Source: Acidovorax defluvii (GTDB taxonomy: Bacteria > Pseudomonadota > Gammaproteobacteria > Burkholderiales > Burkholderiaceae_C). Taken from it: a stretch of 64,000 bases of DNA. Positions 44,975 to 53,984 of the stretch are shown here, piece after piece (position 1 is the stretch's first letter; each line of letters starts with the position of its first letter). The DNA lies in assembly GCA_003268905.1 (NCBI GenBank), contig QLTU01000005.1:1-64000 (forward strand), in the 5' to 3' direction. Below the pieces are notes generated by a model, which searched no databases, was not told the DNA's origin, and worked only from the letters and a program-made list of their open reading frames with translations. The position numbers and the translations under genes were made by a program.

Positions 44975-46318
44975 ATGAAGTACGACTCCGTAGACAGCTT
45001 CCTTGCGCAGGTCGCGCAGCGCAACCCTGGTCAACCTGAATTTCTGCAGGCTGTCACCGAAGTCATGGAAAGCCTGTGGCCCTTCATCGAAAAGCACCCC
45101 CGCTATGCCGAGCACGGCCTGCTGGAGCGGCTCGTGGAGCCAGAGCGCACCTTGATGTTCCGCGTGTCGTGGGTGGACGACCACGGCAGCGTGCAGGTCA
45201 ACCGCGGCTACCGCATCCAGCACAGCATGGCCATTGGCCCCTACAAGGGCGGCCTGCGCTTTCATCCCTCGGTCAACCTGTCGGTGCTGAAGTTCCTGGG
45301 GTTCGAACAAACTTTCAAGAACGCGCTGACCACGCTGCCCATGGGTGGCGGCAAGGGCGGCTCTGATTTCGACCCCAAGGCCAAGAGCCCCGGCGAAGTG
45401 ATGCGTTTTTGCCAGGCTTTCGTGTCGGAACTGTTCCGCCATGTCGGCGCCGACACCGACGTGCCGGCCGGTGACATCGGCGTGGGCGGCCGCGAAGTGG
45501 GCTACATGGCCGGCATGTACAAGAAGCTCAGCAACCGCGCCGACTGCGTGTTCACGGGCAAGGGCCTGTCGTTTGGCGGCTCGCTGATCCGCCCTGAGGC
45601 CACCGGCTACGGCACGGTGTATTTTGCGCAGGAGATGCTCAAGACCCGTGGCCAGTCGTTCGACGGCAAAACGGTGTCGGTGTCCGGCTCGGGCAACGTG
45701 GCGCAGTACGCCGTGGAAAAGGCCATGGCCCTGGGTGCCAAGGTGGTGTCGGTGTCCGACTCCAGCGGCACGGTGTACGACAAGGACGGTTTCACGGCCG
45801 AAAAGCTGGCCATCCTGATGGAAGTGAAGAACCACAAGTACGGCCGTGTCAACGACTATGCCCAGCTGGTGGGTGCCGAGTTCCAGGCCGGCAAGACGCC
45901 ATGGCATATCCCCGTGGACGTGGCCCTGCCTTGCGCCACGCAAAACGAACTCAACGCCGACGATGCCGCCACGTTGATCAAGAACGGCGTGCTGTGCGTG
46001 GCAGAAGGCGCCAACATGCCCTCCACCATCGAAGCCGCCAAAGCGTTTGAAGCCGCTGGCGTGCTGTACGCGCCCGGCAAGGCATCGAATGCCGGTGGCG
46101 TGGCCACCTCGGGCCTGGAAATGAGCCAGAACGCTGCCCGCCTGTCGTGGCCCGCCGAAGAAGTGGACGCCCGCCTGCTGCAAATCATGCAAGGCATCCA
46201 TGCCGCCTGCCTGAAGTATGGCCAGCGCGCCGATGGCTCCATCAGCTACATCGACGGCGCCAACATCGCCGGCTTTGTGAAGGTGGCCGACGCCATGCTG
46301 GCACAGGGTGTGGTGTAA
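44975..46318 (+). CDS. gdhA: NADP-specific glutamate dehydrogenase
   Basis: Interconverts 2-oxoglutarate plus ammonia with glutamate. From MKYDSVDSFL it is 447 aa, identical in length to the E. coli enzyme. The substrate domain has GPYKGGLRFHPSVNLS and the catalytic Lys in PMGGGKGGSDFDPK, with PAGDIGVGGREVGY. The dinucleotide domain has VSGSGNVAQYAVEKA. The upstream in-frame ATG is rejected because it begins in promoter sequence. A short terminator follows the gene. Confidence 0.96.
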   Translation: MKYDSVDSFLAQVAQRNPGQPEFLQAVTEVMESLWPFIEKHPRYAEHGLLERLVEPERTLMFRVSWVDDHGSVQVNRGYRIQHSMAIGPYKGGLRFHPSVNLSVLKFLGFEQTFKNALTTLPMGGGKGGSDFDPKAKSPGEVMRFCQAFVSELFRHVGADTDVPAGDIGVGGREVGYMAGMYKKLSNRADCVFTGKGLSFGGSLIRPEATGYGTVYFAQEMLKTRGQSFDGKTVSVSGSGNVAQYAVEKAMALGAKVVSVSDSSGTVYDKDGFTAEKLAILMEVKNHKYGRVNDYAQLVGAEFQAGKTPWHIPVDVALPCATQNELNADDAATLIKNGVLCVAEGANMPSTIEAAKAFEAAGVLYAPGKASNAGGVATSGLEMSQNAARLSWPAEEVDARLLQIMQGIHAACLKYGQRADGSISYIDGANIAGFVKVADAMLAQGVV

Positions 46319-46348
46319 GCCACCCACGCGCATTCGCGCACCAGCATC

Positions 46349-46372
46349 AAGGGGCTTCGGCCCCTTTTTTTT
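46349..46372 (+). terminator. Rho-independent terminator of gdhA
   Basis: AAGGGGC-TTCG-GCCCC is followed by eight T, 30 bases after the gdhA stop. Confidence 0.9.
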
Positions 46373-46438
46373 GGCTGCGGCAGCTTGCAGGCTATGCTTG
46401 ATGCTTGATACAAATTGCCACAAGTCACGGGATTCACA

Positions 46439-47572
46439 GTGGAAATATTCAGCTTTCTGAACGCCATGGTCGAGAAGGGTGGCTCCGACCTATTCTTCAG
46501 CGTGGGCGCGCCCGTCAACCTCAAGATCGAAGGCGTCACCCACCCCCTGAAAATGCCCGCACTGCAACCCGGCCGGGTCAAGCAGCTGGCCTATTCGGTC
46601 ATGAACGAAAAGCAGATCAGCGAGTTCGAGGCCAGGATGGAGATGAACCTGTCCATCTCGGCTGAAAACCTGGGGCGCTTTCGGGTGAATGTGTTCGTGC
46701 AGCGTGGCGAAACCGGCATGGTGATTCGCTACATCAAGAACAAGATTCCGCCGCTGGCCGCGCTGGGCCTGCCGCCGATCCTTGAAAAACTCGTGCTGCT
46801 CAAGCGCGGGCTGGTACTGGTGACCGGGGCCACCGGCTCGGGCAAGTCCACCACGCTGGCCTCGATGATCAACTACCGCAATGAAAACGTGACGGGGCAC
46901 ATTCTCACCATCGAGGACCCGCTGGAGTTTTTGCATGCCCACAAGCGCTCGGTGGTGGACCAGCGCGAAGTCGGCATCGACACCCTGTCGTATGAAGATG
47001 CGCTCAAGAACGCGCTGCGCGAGGCGCCCGACGTGATCATGATCGGCGAGATCCGCGACCGCCAGACCATGAAACAGGCCATTTCCTACGCAGAGACCGG
47101 CCACCTGTGCCTGTCCACGTTGCACGCCAACAATGCCAACCAGGCGATGGAACGGGTCATCAACTTCTTCCCCGAAGACGCACACCACCAGTTGCTCATC
47201 GACCTGAGCCTGAACCTCGCGGGCGTGGTGTCGCAGCGGCTCATTCCGGGCCTGCACGAAAAGCTGGTGCCGGCCGTCGAGGTGATGCTCAATTCGCCCT
47301 ATATCGCCGACCTGATCGCCAAGGGCGAGTTTTCGGGCATCAAGGAGACCATGGGGCGCAGCACCGAACTGGGCATGTGCACCTTCGACCAGGCGCTGTA
47401 CGCGCTCTACACCGAGGGCCGGATTTCGCTGGAGGAAGCCCTGCACAATGCCGATTCCCGCACCGATCTGGCCCTGCGTGTGCGGCTGGCAGCCGGCGTG
47501 AGCGCATCGGATGCGGGGGAACTGTCCATCGACACGTCCACGCCCCTGCAGTCGGCGTCCCGCCTGTCTTGA
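46439..47572 (+). CDS. pilU: Type IV pilus retraction ATPase PilU
   Basis: Hexameric ATPase that supports PilT in type IV pilus retraction. From GTG 46439 it is 377 aa. It has a PAS-like N-terminal domain (EKGGSDLFFSVGAPVNLKI), Walker A GATGSGKST (130-138), Asp box HILTIEDPLEF, Walker B DVIMIGEIRD and His box TGHLCLSTLHANN. PilU rather than PilT is suggested by the N-terminus and the extended C-terminal tail. A TTG eight codons upstream is an alternative start. No pilT is adjacent; gdhA lies upstream. Confidence 0.88.
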   Translation: MEIFSFLNAMVEKGGSDLFFSVGAPVNLKIEGVTHPLKMPALQPGRVKQLAYSVMNEKQISEFEARMEMNLSISAENLGRFRVNVFVQRGETGMVIRYIKNKIPPLAALGLPPILEKLVLLKRGLVLVTGATGSGKSTTLASMINYRNENVTGHILTIEDPLEFLHAHKRSVVDQREVGIDTLSYEDALKNALREAPDVIMIGEIRDRQTMKQAISYAETGHLCLSTLHANNANQAMERVINFFPEDAHHQLLIDLSLNLAGVVSQRLIPGLHEKLVPAVEVMLNSPYIADLIAKGEFSGIKETMGRSTELGMCTFDQALYALYTEGRISLEEALHNADSRTDLALRVRLAAGVSASDAGELSIDTSTPLQSASRLS

Positions 47573-47613
47573 GCGGCCTCCAACACGGGTTGTGCCCGGG
47601 GCCTGGCAAGGCT

Positions 47614-47640
47614 TTGACTGCTGCCGGCATCTGCTACCCT
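47614..47640 (+). promoter_or_regulatory. Promoter of the Bcr/CflA gene, leaderless spacing
   Basis: A TTTGAC/TTGACT -35 box (47613-47619) lies 15-16 bases before TACCCT (47635-47640). The ATG follows the -10 by seven bases (CCAGCGC), without a ribosome binding site. Confidence 0.5.
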
Positions 47641-47647
47641 CCAGCGC

Positions 47648-48883
47648 ATGTCTGACGCTTCCAACGCCCCGGCACACACGGGTGCTGCGGCCATGCCAGC
47701 CTGGCTGGTCATTGGCCTGCTGGCACTGCTGCTGGGCCTGCAGCCGGTCACCACCGATCTTTATCTGCCCGCGCTGCCCACGCTCAAGGCACAACTGCTG
47801 GCCAGCATGGCGCAATCGCAACTCACGCTCACGGCGTTGCTGTTGGCGTTTGGCTGCTCGCAACTGGTATGGGGGCCGCTGTCGGACCGCTGGGGGCGCC
47901 GCCCCATCCTGCTAGCGGGGCTGGTGGCCTATGTGCTGGCCGCGCTGGGCTGCGCGCTGGCGCAGTCCATGGAAGCGCTGATCTTCTGGCGCACCGTACA
48001 GGGCGCTGCCATGGGCGCCGGCGTGATGGGTGCGCGCGCCGTAGTGCGCGACCTGTATGCCCCGGTGCAAGGGGCCCACGCCATGTCGCGCGCCCTCACG
48101 GGCCTGGGCATCATTGCGTGCCTGAGCCCGCCGCTGGGCGGCCTGCTGGCCGGGCACCTGGGCTGGCGCGCCACGATGGTGGCGCTCTGCTGCTTTGGCG
48201 CCATGGCGCTGCTGCTCGTCCTGCTGCGTTTTGAAGAAACCCTGGCCCGCCCCAACCCGCAGGCCCTGCGCCCTGCGCACCTGGCGCGCACCTGGGTGCA
48301 GATCCTGCGCCACCCAAGCTTTTTGGCCTACTCGGCCACCACGACCTTCACCTATGCGGGCCTGTTCACGTACCTGGCGGCCTCGTCGTTCACCTTCATC
48401 CAGGTGCTGGACTGGAGCCCCACGGCCTATGGGCTGCTGCTGTCGTGCAACGCAGCGATGTACATCACCGGCACGGTGCTGTGCCGGCGCCTGCTGGTGC
48501 GCTGGGGGCTGCGCCGCAGCATCGCGCTGGCGGGCCTGCTCAGCGCCGCAGGGGGCACGCTGATGGGTGTATTCGCGCTTGCTGGCGTACAAAACGGCTG
48601 GGCCTATGCCCTGCCGTTTCTGCTCTACCAGATCGCGCATGGCATCCACATGCCCTGCAGCCAGAGCGGCGCCGTGGGCCCCTTTCCGCATGCCGCCGGC
48701 ACGGCCGCCGCACTGAACGGCTTTGTCATGATGCTGGTGGCGTTTGGTGTGGGCCAATGGCTGGGCCAGCGCATGGACGGCACGGTGCTGCCGCTCGCCT
48801 TGGGCGTGTGGTTCTGGGGCGTGTGCGCCGCCCTGGCCGCCTGGACACTGGTGCAGAAATTCGGGGAGCCGGCCAAGGCATGA
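47648..48883 (+). CDS. Bcr/CflA-family drug efflux MFS transporter
   Basis: A 411-aa inner-membrane proton antiporter with twelve predicted helices. Diagnostic Bcr/CflA features are [16 protein letters not shown] in helix 1, [16 protein letters not shown] (MFS motif A) and [19 protein letters not shown]. The substrate may be bicyclomycin-, chloramphenicol- or sulfonamide-like compounds by family, but this is unproven. The stop overlaps the miaA start (ATGA). Confidence 0.9.
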   Translation: MSDASNAPAHTGAAAMPAWLVIGLLALLLGLQPVTTDLYLPALPTLKAQLLASMAQSQLTLTALLLAFGCSQLVWGPLSDRWGRRPILLAGLVAYVLAALGCALAQSMEALIFWRTVQGAAMGAGVMGARAVVRDLYAPVQGAHAMSRALTGLGIIACLSPPLGGLLAGHLGWRATMVALCCFGAMALLLVLLRFEETLARPNPQALRPAHLARTWVQILRHPSFLAYSATTTFTYAGLFTYLAASSFTFIQVLDWSPTAYGLLLSCNAAMYITGTVLCRRLLVRWGLRRSIALAGLLSAAGGTLMGVFALAGVQNGWAYALPFLLYQIAHGIHMPCSQSGAVGPFPHAAGTAAALNGFVMMLVAFGVGQWLGQRMDGTVLPLALGVWFWGVCAALAAWTLVQKFGEPAKA

Positions 48884-49877
48884 CCACACCACTGCCCACC
48901 ATCGCCATTGCCGGGCCCACGGCCTCGGGCAAAACGGCCGGCGCGCTGGCGCTGGCGGCTGTGCTGGCACCGCGCCTGCCGGTAGAGATCATCAGCGTCG
49001 ATTCGGCCCTGGTGTACCGGGGCATGGACATTGGCACTGCCAAGCCCACGCGCGCCGAGCTGGCCGCCGTGCCGCACCACCTGATCGACATCCGCGACCC
49101 GCTGCAGGCCTACAGCGCCGCCGAGTTCGTGCAGGACGCGGAGCGACTCATCGCAGAAATCCGCGCGCGCGGCGCCCTGCCGCTGCTGGTGGGCGGCACC
49201 ATGCTGTATTTCAAGGCGCTGGAGGGCGGCATCGACGAGATGCCCCCCGCCGACCCTGCCGTGCGTGCGCGGCTGGAGGCCCAGGCCGCCGAACAAGGCT
49301 GGCCTGCCCTGCACGCCGAACTGGCCCGCGTGGACCCCGTCACCGCCGCCCGACTGGCGCCCGCCGACAGCCAGCGCATCCAGCGTGCGCTGGAGGTGTG
49401 GCATGTTTCGGGCCAACCCATCTCCCACTTTCACACTACAAAAAAGAGAGCTACTAGCGCAGACTCCATAAGCGCTACTGCCATTTTTTCTTTGGAACCC
49501 GAAGACCGCGCCTGGCTGCACGAGCGCATTGCACGGCGCTTTGACGCCATGCTGGCGGAAGGCTTTGTGGACGAAGTGCGCCAGTTGCGTGCGCGCGGCG
49601 ACTTGCACCCCGACCTGCCGTCGATGCGCTGCGTGGGCTACCGCCAGGCCTGGGAAGCGCTCGATGCCCAGGCAGCGGCCGGCCCCGAAGCACCGCTGGA
49701 CCTGGCCGGGCTGCGCGAGCGCGGCATTGCCGCCACCCGCCAGTTGGCCAAGCGCCAGATCACCTGGCTGCGCAGCATGCCGCACCGCCACACCATTGCC
49801 TGCGACCAGCCCGATGCCACCGCCCGCCTGGTGCAGGCCGTGCTGCACCGCCTGGAGCGCACGGAGCACGCCGCGCC

Positions 49878-49881
<4 letters not shown>
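48880..49881 (+). CDS. miaA: tRNA dimethylallyltransferase
   Basis: Isopentenylates adenosine 37 of tRNAs that read UNN codons. It is 333 aa. The P-loop is [15 protein letters not shown], followed by [32 protein letters not shown] and [10 protein letters not shown]. After GQPISHFHT the protein has [14 protein letters not shown], encoded by an AT-rich copy of the palindromic repeat, before the frame resumes at IFSLEPEDR. The core is otherwise normal. It sits between an efflux gene and attE with overlaps on both sides. Confidence 0.94.
49435..49493. repeat. Palindromic repeat copy inside miaA
   Basis: AAAAAAGAGAGCTACTAGCGCAGACTCCATAAGCGCTACTG-type sequence matches the consensus AATAGCTGCTAGCGCTT...AAGCGCTAG with few mismatches. 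It is in frame and adds a short Ser/Ala/Thr/Lys-rich loop. Confidence 0.7.
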
Positions 49882-50531
<650 letters not shown>

Positions 50532-50577
50532 GCACGGCACCAGCCATGCCGAGCGACAGACAGTCGCCGGCCCCCAC

Positions 50578-51006
50578 TTATTCGATGGAGAGCCGCTGCG
50601 CGTTGCCGCCCTGCTTTTTGGGCAGCGTGAGCGTCAGCACGCCGTTGTCGTATTTGGCCTTGGCCTGCGCGGCATCCACATCGACGGGCAACTGAAAACT
50701 GCGCGCCACCGAGCCGAAATAGCGCTCGGCACGCAGCACCTTCTCGCCCTCTGTCTTCTGGTCATGCTGGCGCACCTCGGCGCGCAGGCTGACCACATTG
50801 CCGTCGATCGAGACATGAATGTCCTCCTTGGGCACACCGGGCACTTCGGCCTGCACGGTGTAGCCGCCATCGGTTTCCTTCACATCCACCTTGATCTGCG
50901 AGGGCGTCGGTACACCGTCGCCATGCAGTGGACGCACATAAAAGCCGGGGGCGATGTCCTTGAAGAAGTCATCGAACAAACTGCCACGTGTAACCAGAGA
51001 ATTCAT
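50578..51006 (-). CDS. Small heat-shock protein, Hsp20 family
   Basis: A 142-aa ATP-independent holdase. The alpha-crystallin domain (about 40-135) has IKVDVKETDGGYTVQAEVPGV, VSLRAEVRQ, ERYFGSVARSFQLP and the C-terminal VLTLTLPKK, with the I-x-I/V-like anchor reduced. It begins MNSLVTRGSLFDDFFKDIAPGF, typical of bacterial class A proteins. CAGGAG precedes the ATG. A sigma-32-like promoter lies upstream. It is inserted on the opposite strand between attE and the permease. Confidence 0.92.
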   Translation of the reverse strand: MNSLVTRGSLFDDFFKDIAPGFYVRPLHGDGVPTPSQIKVDVKETDGGYTVQAEVPGVPKEDIHVSIDGNVVSLRAEVRQHDQKTEGEKVLRAERYFGSVARSFQLPVDVDAAQAKAKYDNGVLTLTLPKKQGGNAQRLSIE

Positions 51007-51072
51007 GGTGAAGCTCCTGAACGTAAGGGTTGGACAACCGGGCCGGCAAGGAAGAGCACCAGCCCCAAGTCC

Positions 51073-51102
51073 AACATACGAACAGCCTTGCCCGATTTCA
51101 AG
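51073..51102 (-). promoter_or_regulatory. Sigma-32-like heat-shock promoter of hsp20
   Basis: On the minus strand CTTGAAA (51102-51096) is followed after 15 bases by CGTATGTT (51080-51073). The -35 matches the heat-shock consensus well and the -10 only partly. It lies about 67 bases before the hsp20 start. Confidence 0.5.
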
Positions 51103-51160
51103 AGCCGCTGCGGTTGCGTTTGATCTGTCTCAATGGCCTGCCGTGTCTGTGCTGGGCCGT

Positions 51161-51166
51161 CACAAT
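51161..51166 (+). promoter_or_regulatory. -10-like CACAAT for the att permease, leaderless spacing
   Basis: CACAAT is followed by CGGGTC and the ATG at 51173, a six-base gap with no ribosome binding site. Confidence 0.4.
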
Positions 51167-51172
51167 CGGGTC

Positions 51173-53839
51173 ATGCTTGCACTGCTTCGCACCTTCTCCT
51201 GGCAAGAGCTGCGCCACCATCCCTGGCGCAGCGCCGCCGCAGTGGCCGCCGTGATGCTGGGCGTAGCGCTGGCCTTTGCCGTGCATGTGATCAACACCTC
51301 GGCCCTCGATGAGTTTTCGCAGGCCGTGCGCGCCGTGAACGGCCAGCCCGATCTGGAGCTGCGCGCCATGCAGGGCCCGTTGCCCGAAGCGCTTTATGCG
51401 CAGCTGGCCAACCACCCGCAGGTGGCGCGTGCCAGCCCCTGGCTGGAGCTGTCCACCATGGCCCAGGTGGATGCCCCACCGACCACACAGCCCGCCACGC
51501 CACCAGCCACCGCACCAGCGGTGGCACCCGCGCCCGCACCCACCCGCGTGGTGCTGCGGGTGGTGGGGGCCGATGCGCTGCTGCTGCCTGCCGTGGCGCC
51601 CGCACTCATGCCCCGCGCCTTTGCCACCAGCGAGCGGCTGGCCATGCTGGCGCCGGCCACGGTGTTTCTCAACGCGGCGGCCTTGCAGGCCCTGGGCCTG
51701 GCGATAGATGGCAGTGGCCCGGCACAGCTGCAGCTGCAGGCCGGCCCGCACGGATCGCACACGGTGCGCATGGCGGGCACCGTGGCAGCGGGTGGCGCGC
51801 CCCTGGCCGTGATGGACATCGGCGCGGCGCAGGACCTGTGGGGGCAAGGGGGTCGCCTCACCCGCATTGATCTGCAACTGCAACCGGGCGCCGACCGCAC
51901 GGCATTTGCGCAGGCGCTGCCATCCCTGCCGGGCTGGCCCGCCAACGCCGTGCTGGCCGAGCCTGGCGATGCCGTGCAGCGCATCGGCAACCTGTCGCGC
52001 GCCTACCGCGTCAACCTGACGGTGCTGGCGCTGGTGGCGCTGTTCACGGGGGCATTTCTGGTGTTTTCGGTGCTGGCGCTCAGCGTGGCGCAGCGCGCGC
52101 CCCAGTTTGCGTTGCTGGCGGTGCTGGGCGCCACGCCGCGCCAACGCCTGGCGCTGGTGCTGGCCGAGTCGGCCCTGCTGGGGCTGGTGGGCAGTGCCGC
52201 CGGCATTGCGCTGGGCACGGCGCTGGCGGCCACCGCGCTGCAACTGCTGGGGGGCGACCTGGGGGGTGGCTACTTTGCCGGCGTGCAACCGGCGCTGCAC
52301 TGGAGCGGCCCGGCTGCGCTGCTCTACGGCGCACTGGGTGTTGTCGCCGCGCTGGTGGGGGGCTGGTGGCCCGCGCGTGCCGCCCGCAATCTGCCGCCGG
52401 CGCAAACGCTCAAGGGTCTGGGCGCCACGGCTGGCCCAGGGGCAGGCGCTACTACGGGTATCATTTTGATAGCTGCTGGCGCTTTACTGGCAAGCGCTCC
52501 ACCCATATTTGGCATTGCATTGGCCGCCTACGTCGCAATTGGCTTGCTGCTGGTGGGCGGCATTGCGCTGCTGCCCTGGGGCATGGCCTGGCTGTTGCAC
52601 CGCCTGCGCCCGTTGGCGGCCAGCCATCTGCTGCTGATGCTGCCCCTGGAGCGCGCGCGCCGGATGCGCGGCACGGCCGCCATTGCGGTGGGCGGCGTAG
52701 TGGCCAGCTTGAGCCTGGCCGTGGCGCTGACGGTGATGGTGGCCAGCTTTCGCGGCTCGGTCACCCAATGGCTCGATGCGGTGCTGCCATCTCCGCTGTA
52801 TGTGCGCTCGGCCCTGAGTGCGGCAGGGGGCGAATCGGCCCTGCTGCCGCCGGGGTTCGACGAAGCCGTGGCGCAGTTGCCCGGCGTGGACCGCGTGCAA
52901 CCGCTGCGCATCGGCCCCCTGCAACTGGACGCCGCACGCCCCGCCCTCACGCTGATGAGTCGCCCGCTGGGCAGCGACCCCGCGCGCGCGCTGCCGCTGG
53001 TGGCTGCGGCGCTGCCCGTGCCGGAAGGCCGCATGGGGGTTTACATCAGCGAGGCGGTGGTGGACCTGTATGGCCTGCAGCCCGGCATGGAGTGGCCCGC
53101 ACTTTCAAGGTCTTTTAGCCCTCTGAAGCATGATGGGCGAGCGCAAGCAGCTCTATTTTTTATAGCAGGCGTATGGCGCGACTATGCCCGCCAGTCGGGC
53201 ACCGTGGCCATGGACCGGGCCGACTACCTGCGCCTGACGGGCGACACACGCGCCAGCGATCTGGCACTGTGGCCGCGCGACGGCACCGACCTGGCGCAGT
53301 TGCAGCAGGCGATCCGCGCGCTGGTCGGGCCCGATGCTGGCACAGAGGCCCCCACGGAGGCAGGCGCAGCAGGGCTGGAATTCGTCTCGTCCGGTGCCAT
53401 CCGCGAGCGCTCGCTGCGCATCTTCGACCGCAGCTTTGCCGTCACCTACTGGCTGCAGGCGGTGGCCATTGGCATTGGCCTGTTTGGTGTTGCGGCCAGC
53501 TTCAGCGCGCAAGTGCTGGCACGGCGCAAGGAGTTCGGTTTGCTGGCCCACCTGGGCCTCACACGCCGCCAGATTCTGGCCGTGGTAGCCGGCGAAGGCG
53601 CGGCATGGACCGGCGTGGGCGCAGCCGTGGGGGTGCTGCTGGGCCTGGCCGTGGCATTTGTGCTGGTGCACGTGGTCAACCCGCAAAGCTTTCACTGGAC
53701 CATGGACTTGCGCATACCCGCAGCCCGCCTGCTGGCACTGTGCGCCGTGGTGGTGGCCTCAGGCACCCTCACGGCCTGGCTGGCGGGCCGGGCGGCAGCC
53801 GGACAGGATGCGGTGCTGGCCGTCAAGGAAGACTGGTAG
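51173..53839 (+). CDS. ABC transporter permease, fused AttF-AttG type with two FtsX domains
   Basis: An 888-aa inner-membrane permease. The N-terminal helix (about 20-38) is followed by a periplasmic domain, then an FtsX core (about 285-450; LALVALFTGAFLVFSVLALS). A second helix set and periplasmic region precede the C-terminal FtsX core (about 760-885; FSAQVLARRKEFGLLAHLGLTRRQIL). This matches two-permease fusions of AttEFGH-like systems. Two segments (TGIILIAAGALLASAPPIFG; SRSFSPLKHDGRAQAALFF) are encoded by copies of the palindromic repeat. The substrate is unknown. Confidence 0.88.
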   Translation: MLALLRTFSWQELRHHPWRSAAAVAAVMLGVALAFAVHVINTSALDEFSQAVRAVNGQPDLELRAMQGPLPEALYAQLANHPQVARASPWLELSTMAQVDAPPTTQPATPPATAPAVAPAPAPTRVVLRVVGADALLLPAVAPALMPRAFATSERLAMLAPATVFLNAAALQALGLAIDGSGPAQLQLQAGPHGSHTVRMAGTVAAGGAPLAVMDIGAAQDLWGQGGRLTRIDLQLQPGADRTAFAQALPSLPGWPANAVLAEPGDAVQRIGNLSRAYRVNLTVLALVALFTGAFLVFSVLALSVAQRAPQFALLAVLGATPRQRLALVLAESALLGLVGSAAGIALGTALAATALQLLGGDLGGGYFAGVQPALHWSGPAALLYGALGVVAALVGGWWPARAARNLPPAQTLKGLGATAGPGAGATTGIILIAAGALLASAPPIFGIALAAYVAIGLLLVGGIALLPWGMAWLLHRLRPLAASHLLLMLPLERARRMRGTAAIAVGGVVASLSLAVALTVMVASFRGSVTQWLDAVLPSPLYVRSALSAAGGESALLPPGFDEAVAQLPGVDRVQPLRIGPLQLDAARPALTLMSRPLGSDPARALPLVAAALPVPEGRMGVYISEAVVDLYGLQPGMEWPALSRSFSPLKHDGRAQAALFFIAGVWRDYARQSGTVAMDRADYLRLTGDTRASDLALWPRDGTDLAQLQQAIRALVGPDAGTEAPTEAGAAGLEFVSSGAIRERSLRIFDRSFAVTYWLQAVAIGIGLFGVAASFSAQVLARRKEFGLLAHLGLTRRQILAVVAGEGAAWTGVGAAVGVLLGLAVAFVLVHVVNPQSFHWTMDLRIPAARLLALCAVVVASGTLTAWLAGRAAAGQDAVLAVKEDW
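52458..52512. repeat. Palindromic repeat copy 1 in the att permease
   Basis: TTTTGATAGCTGCTGGCGCTTTACTGGCAAGCGCT-type sequence differs from the TAGCTGCTAGCGCTT core by one base and retains the AGCGCTT...AAGCGCT-like pair. It translates in frame as part of a hydrophobic helix. Confidence 0.75.
53103..53168. repeat. Palindromic repeat copy 2 in the att permease
   Basis: The minus strand reads GCTATAAAAAATAGAGCTGCTTGCGCTC, close to the consensus GCTAT...ATAGCTGCTAGCGCTT. It is AT-rich, in frame, and interrupts a periplasmic segment just before AGVWRDYAR. Confidence 0.7.
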
Positions 53840-53889
53840 GTCCGGCCGGATGCCCGCTAAACCCCACAACCGGCCCGCAAGCATTGAAA

Positions 53890-53895
53890 GACAAT
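53890..53895 (+). promoter_or_regulatory. -10-like GACAAT upstream of an ATG before attH
   Basis: GACAAT is followed by TCACGCC and an ATG at 53903, a seven-base gap. That ATG is one frame off the main attH frame; the two would join if the T6 tract at 53921-53926 had five T. Confidence 0.4.
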
Positions 53896-53984
53896 TCACG
53901 CCATGACCGCGCAGCCCCCATTTTTTGAACCCCACGGCGGGGCCTGCGGCGCTGGCCACGGCACCCCGCCCCACCAGCGCCGGT

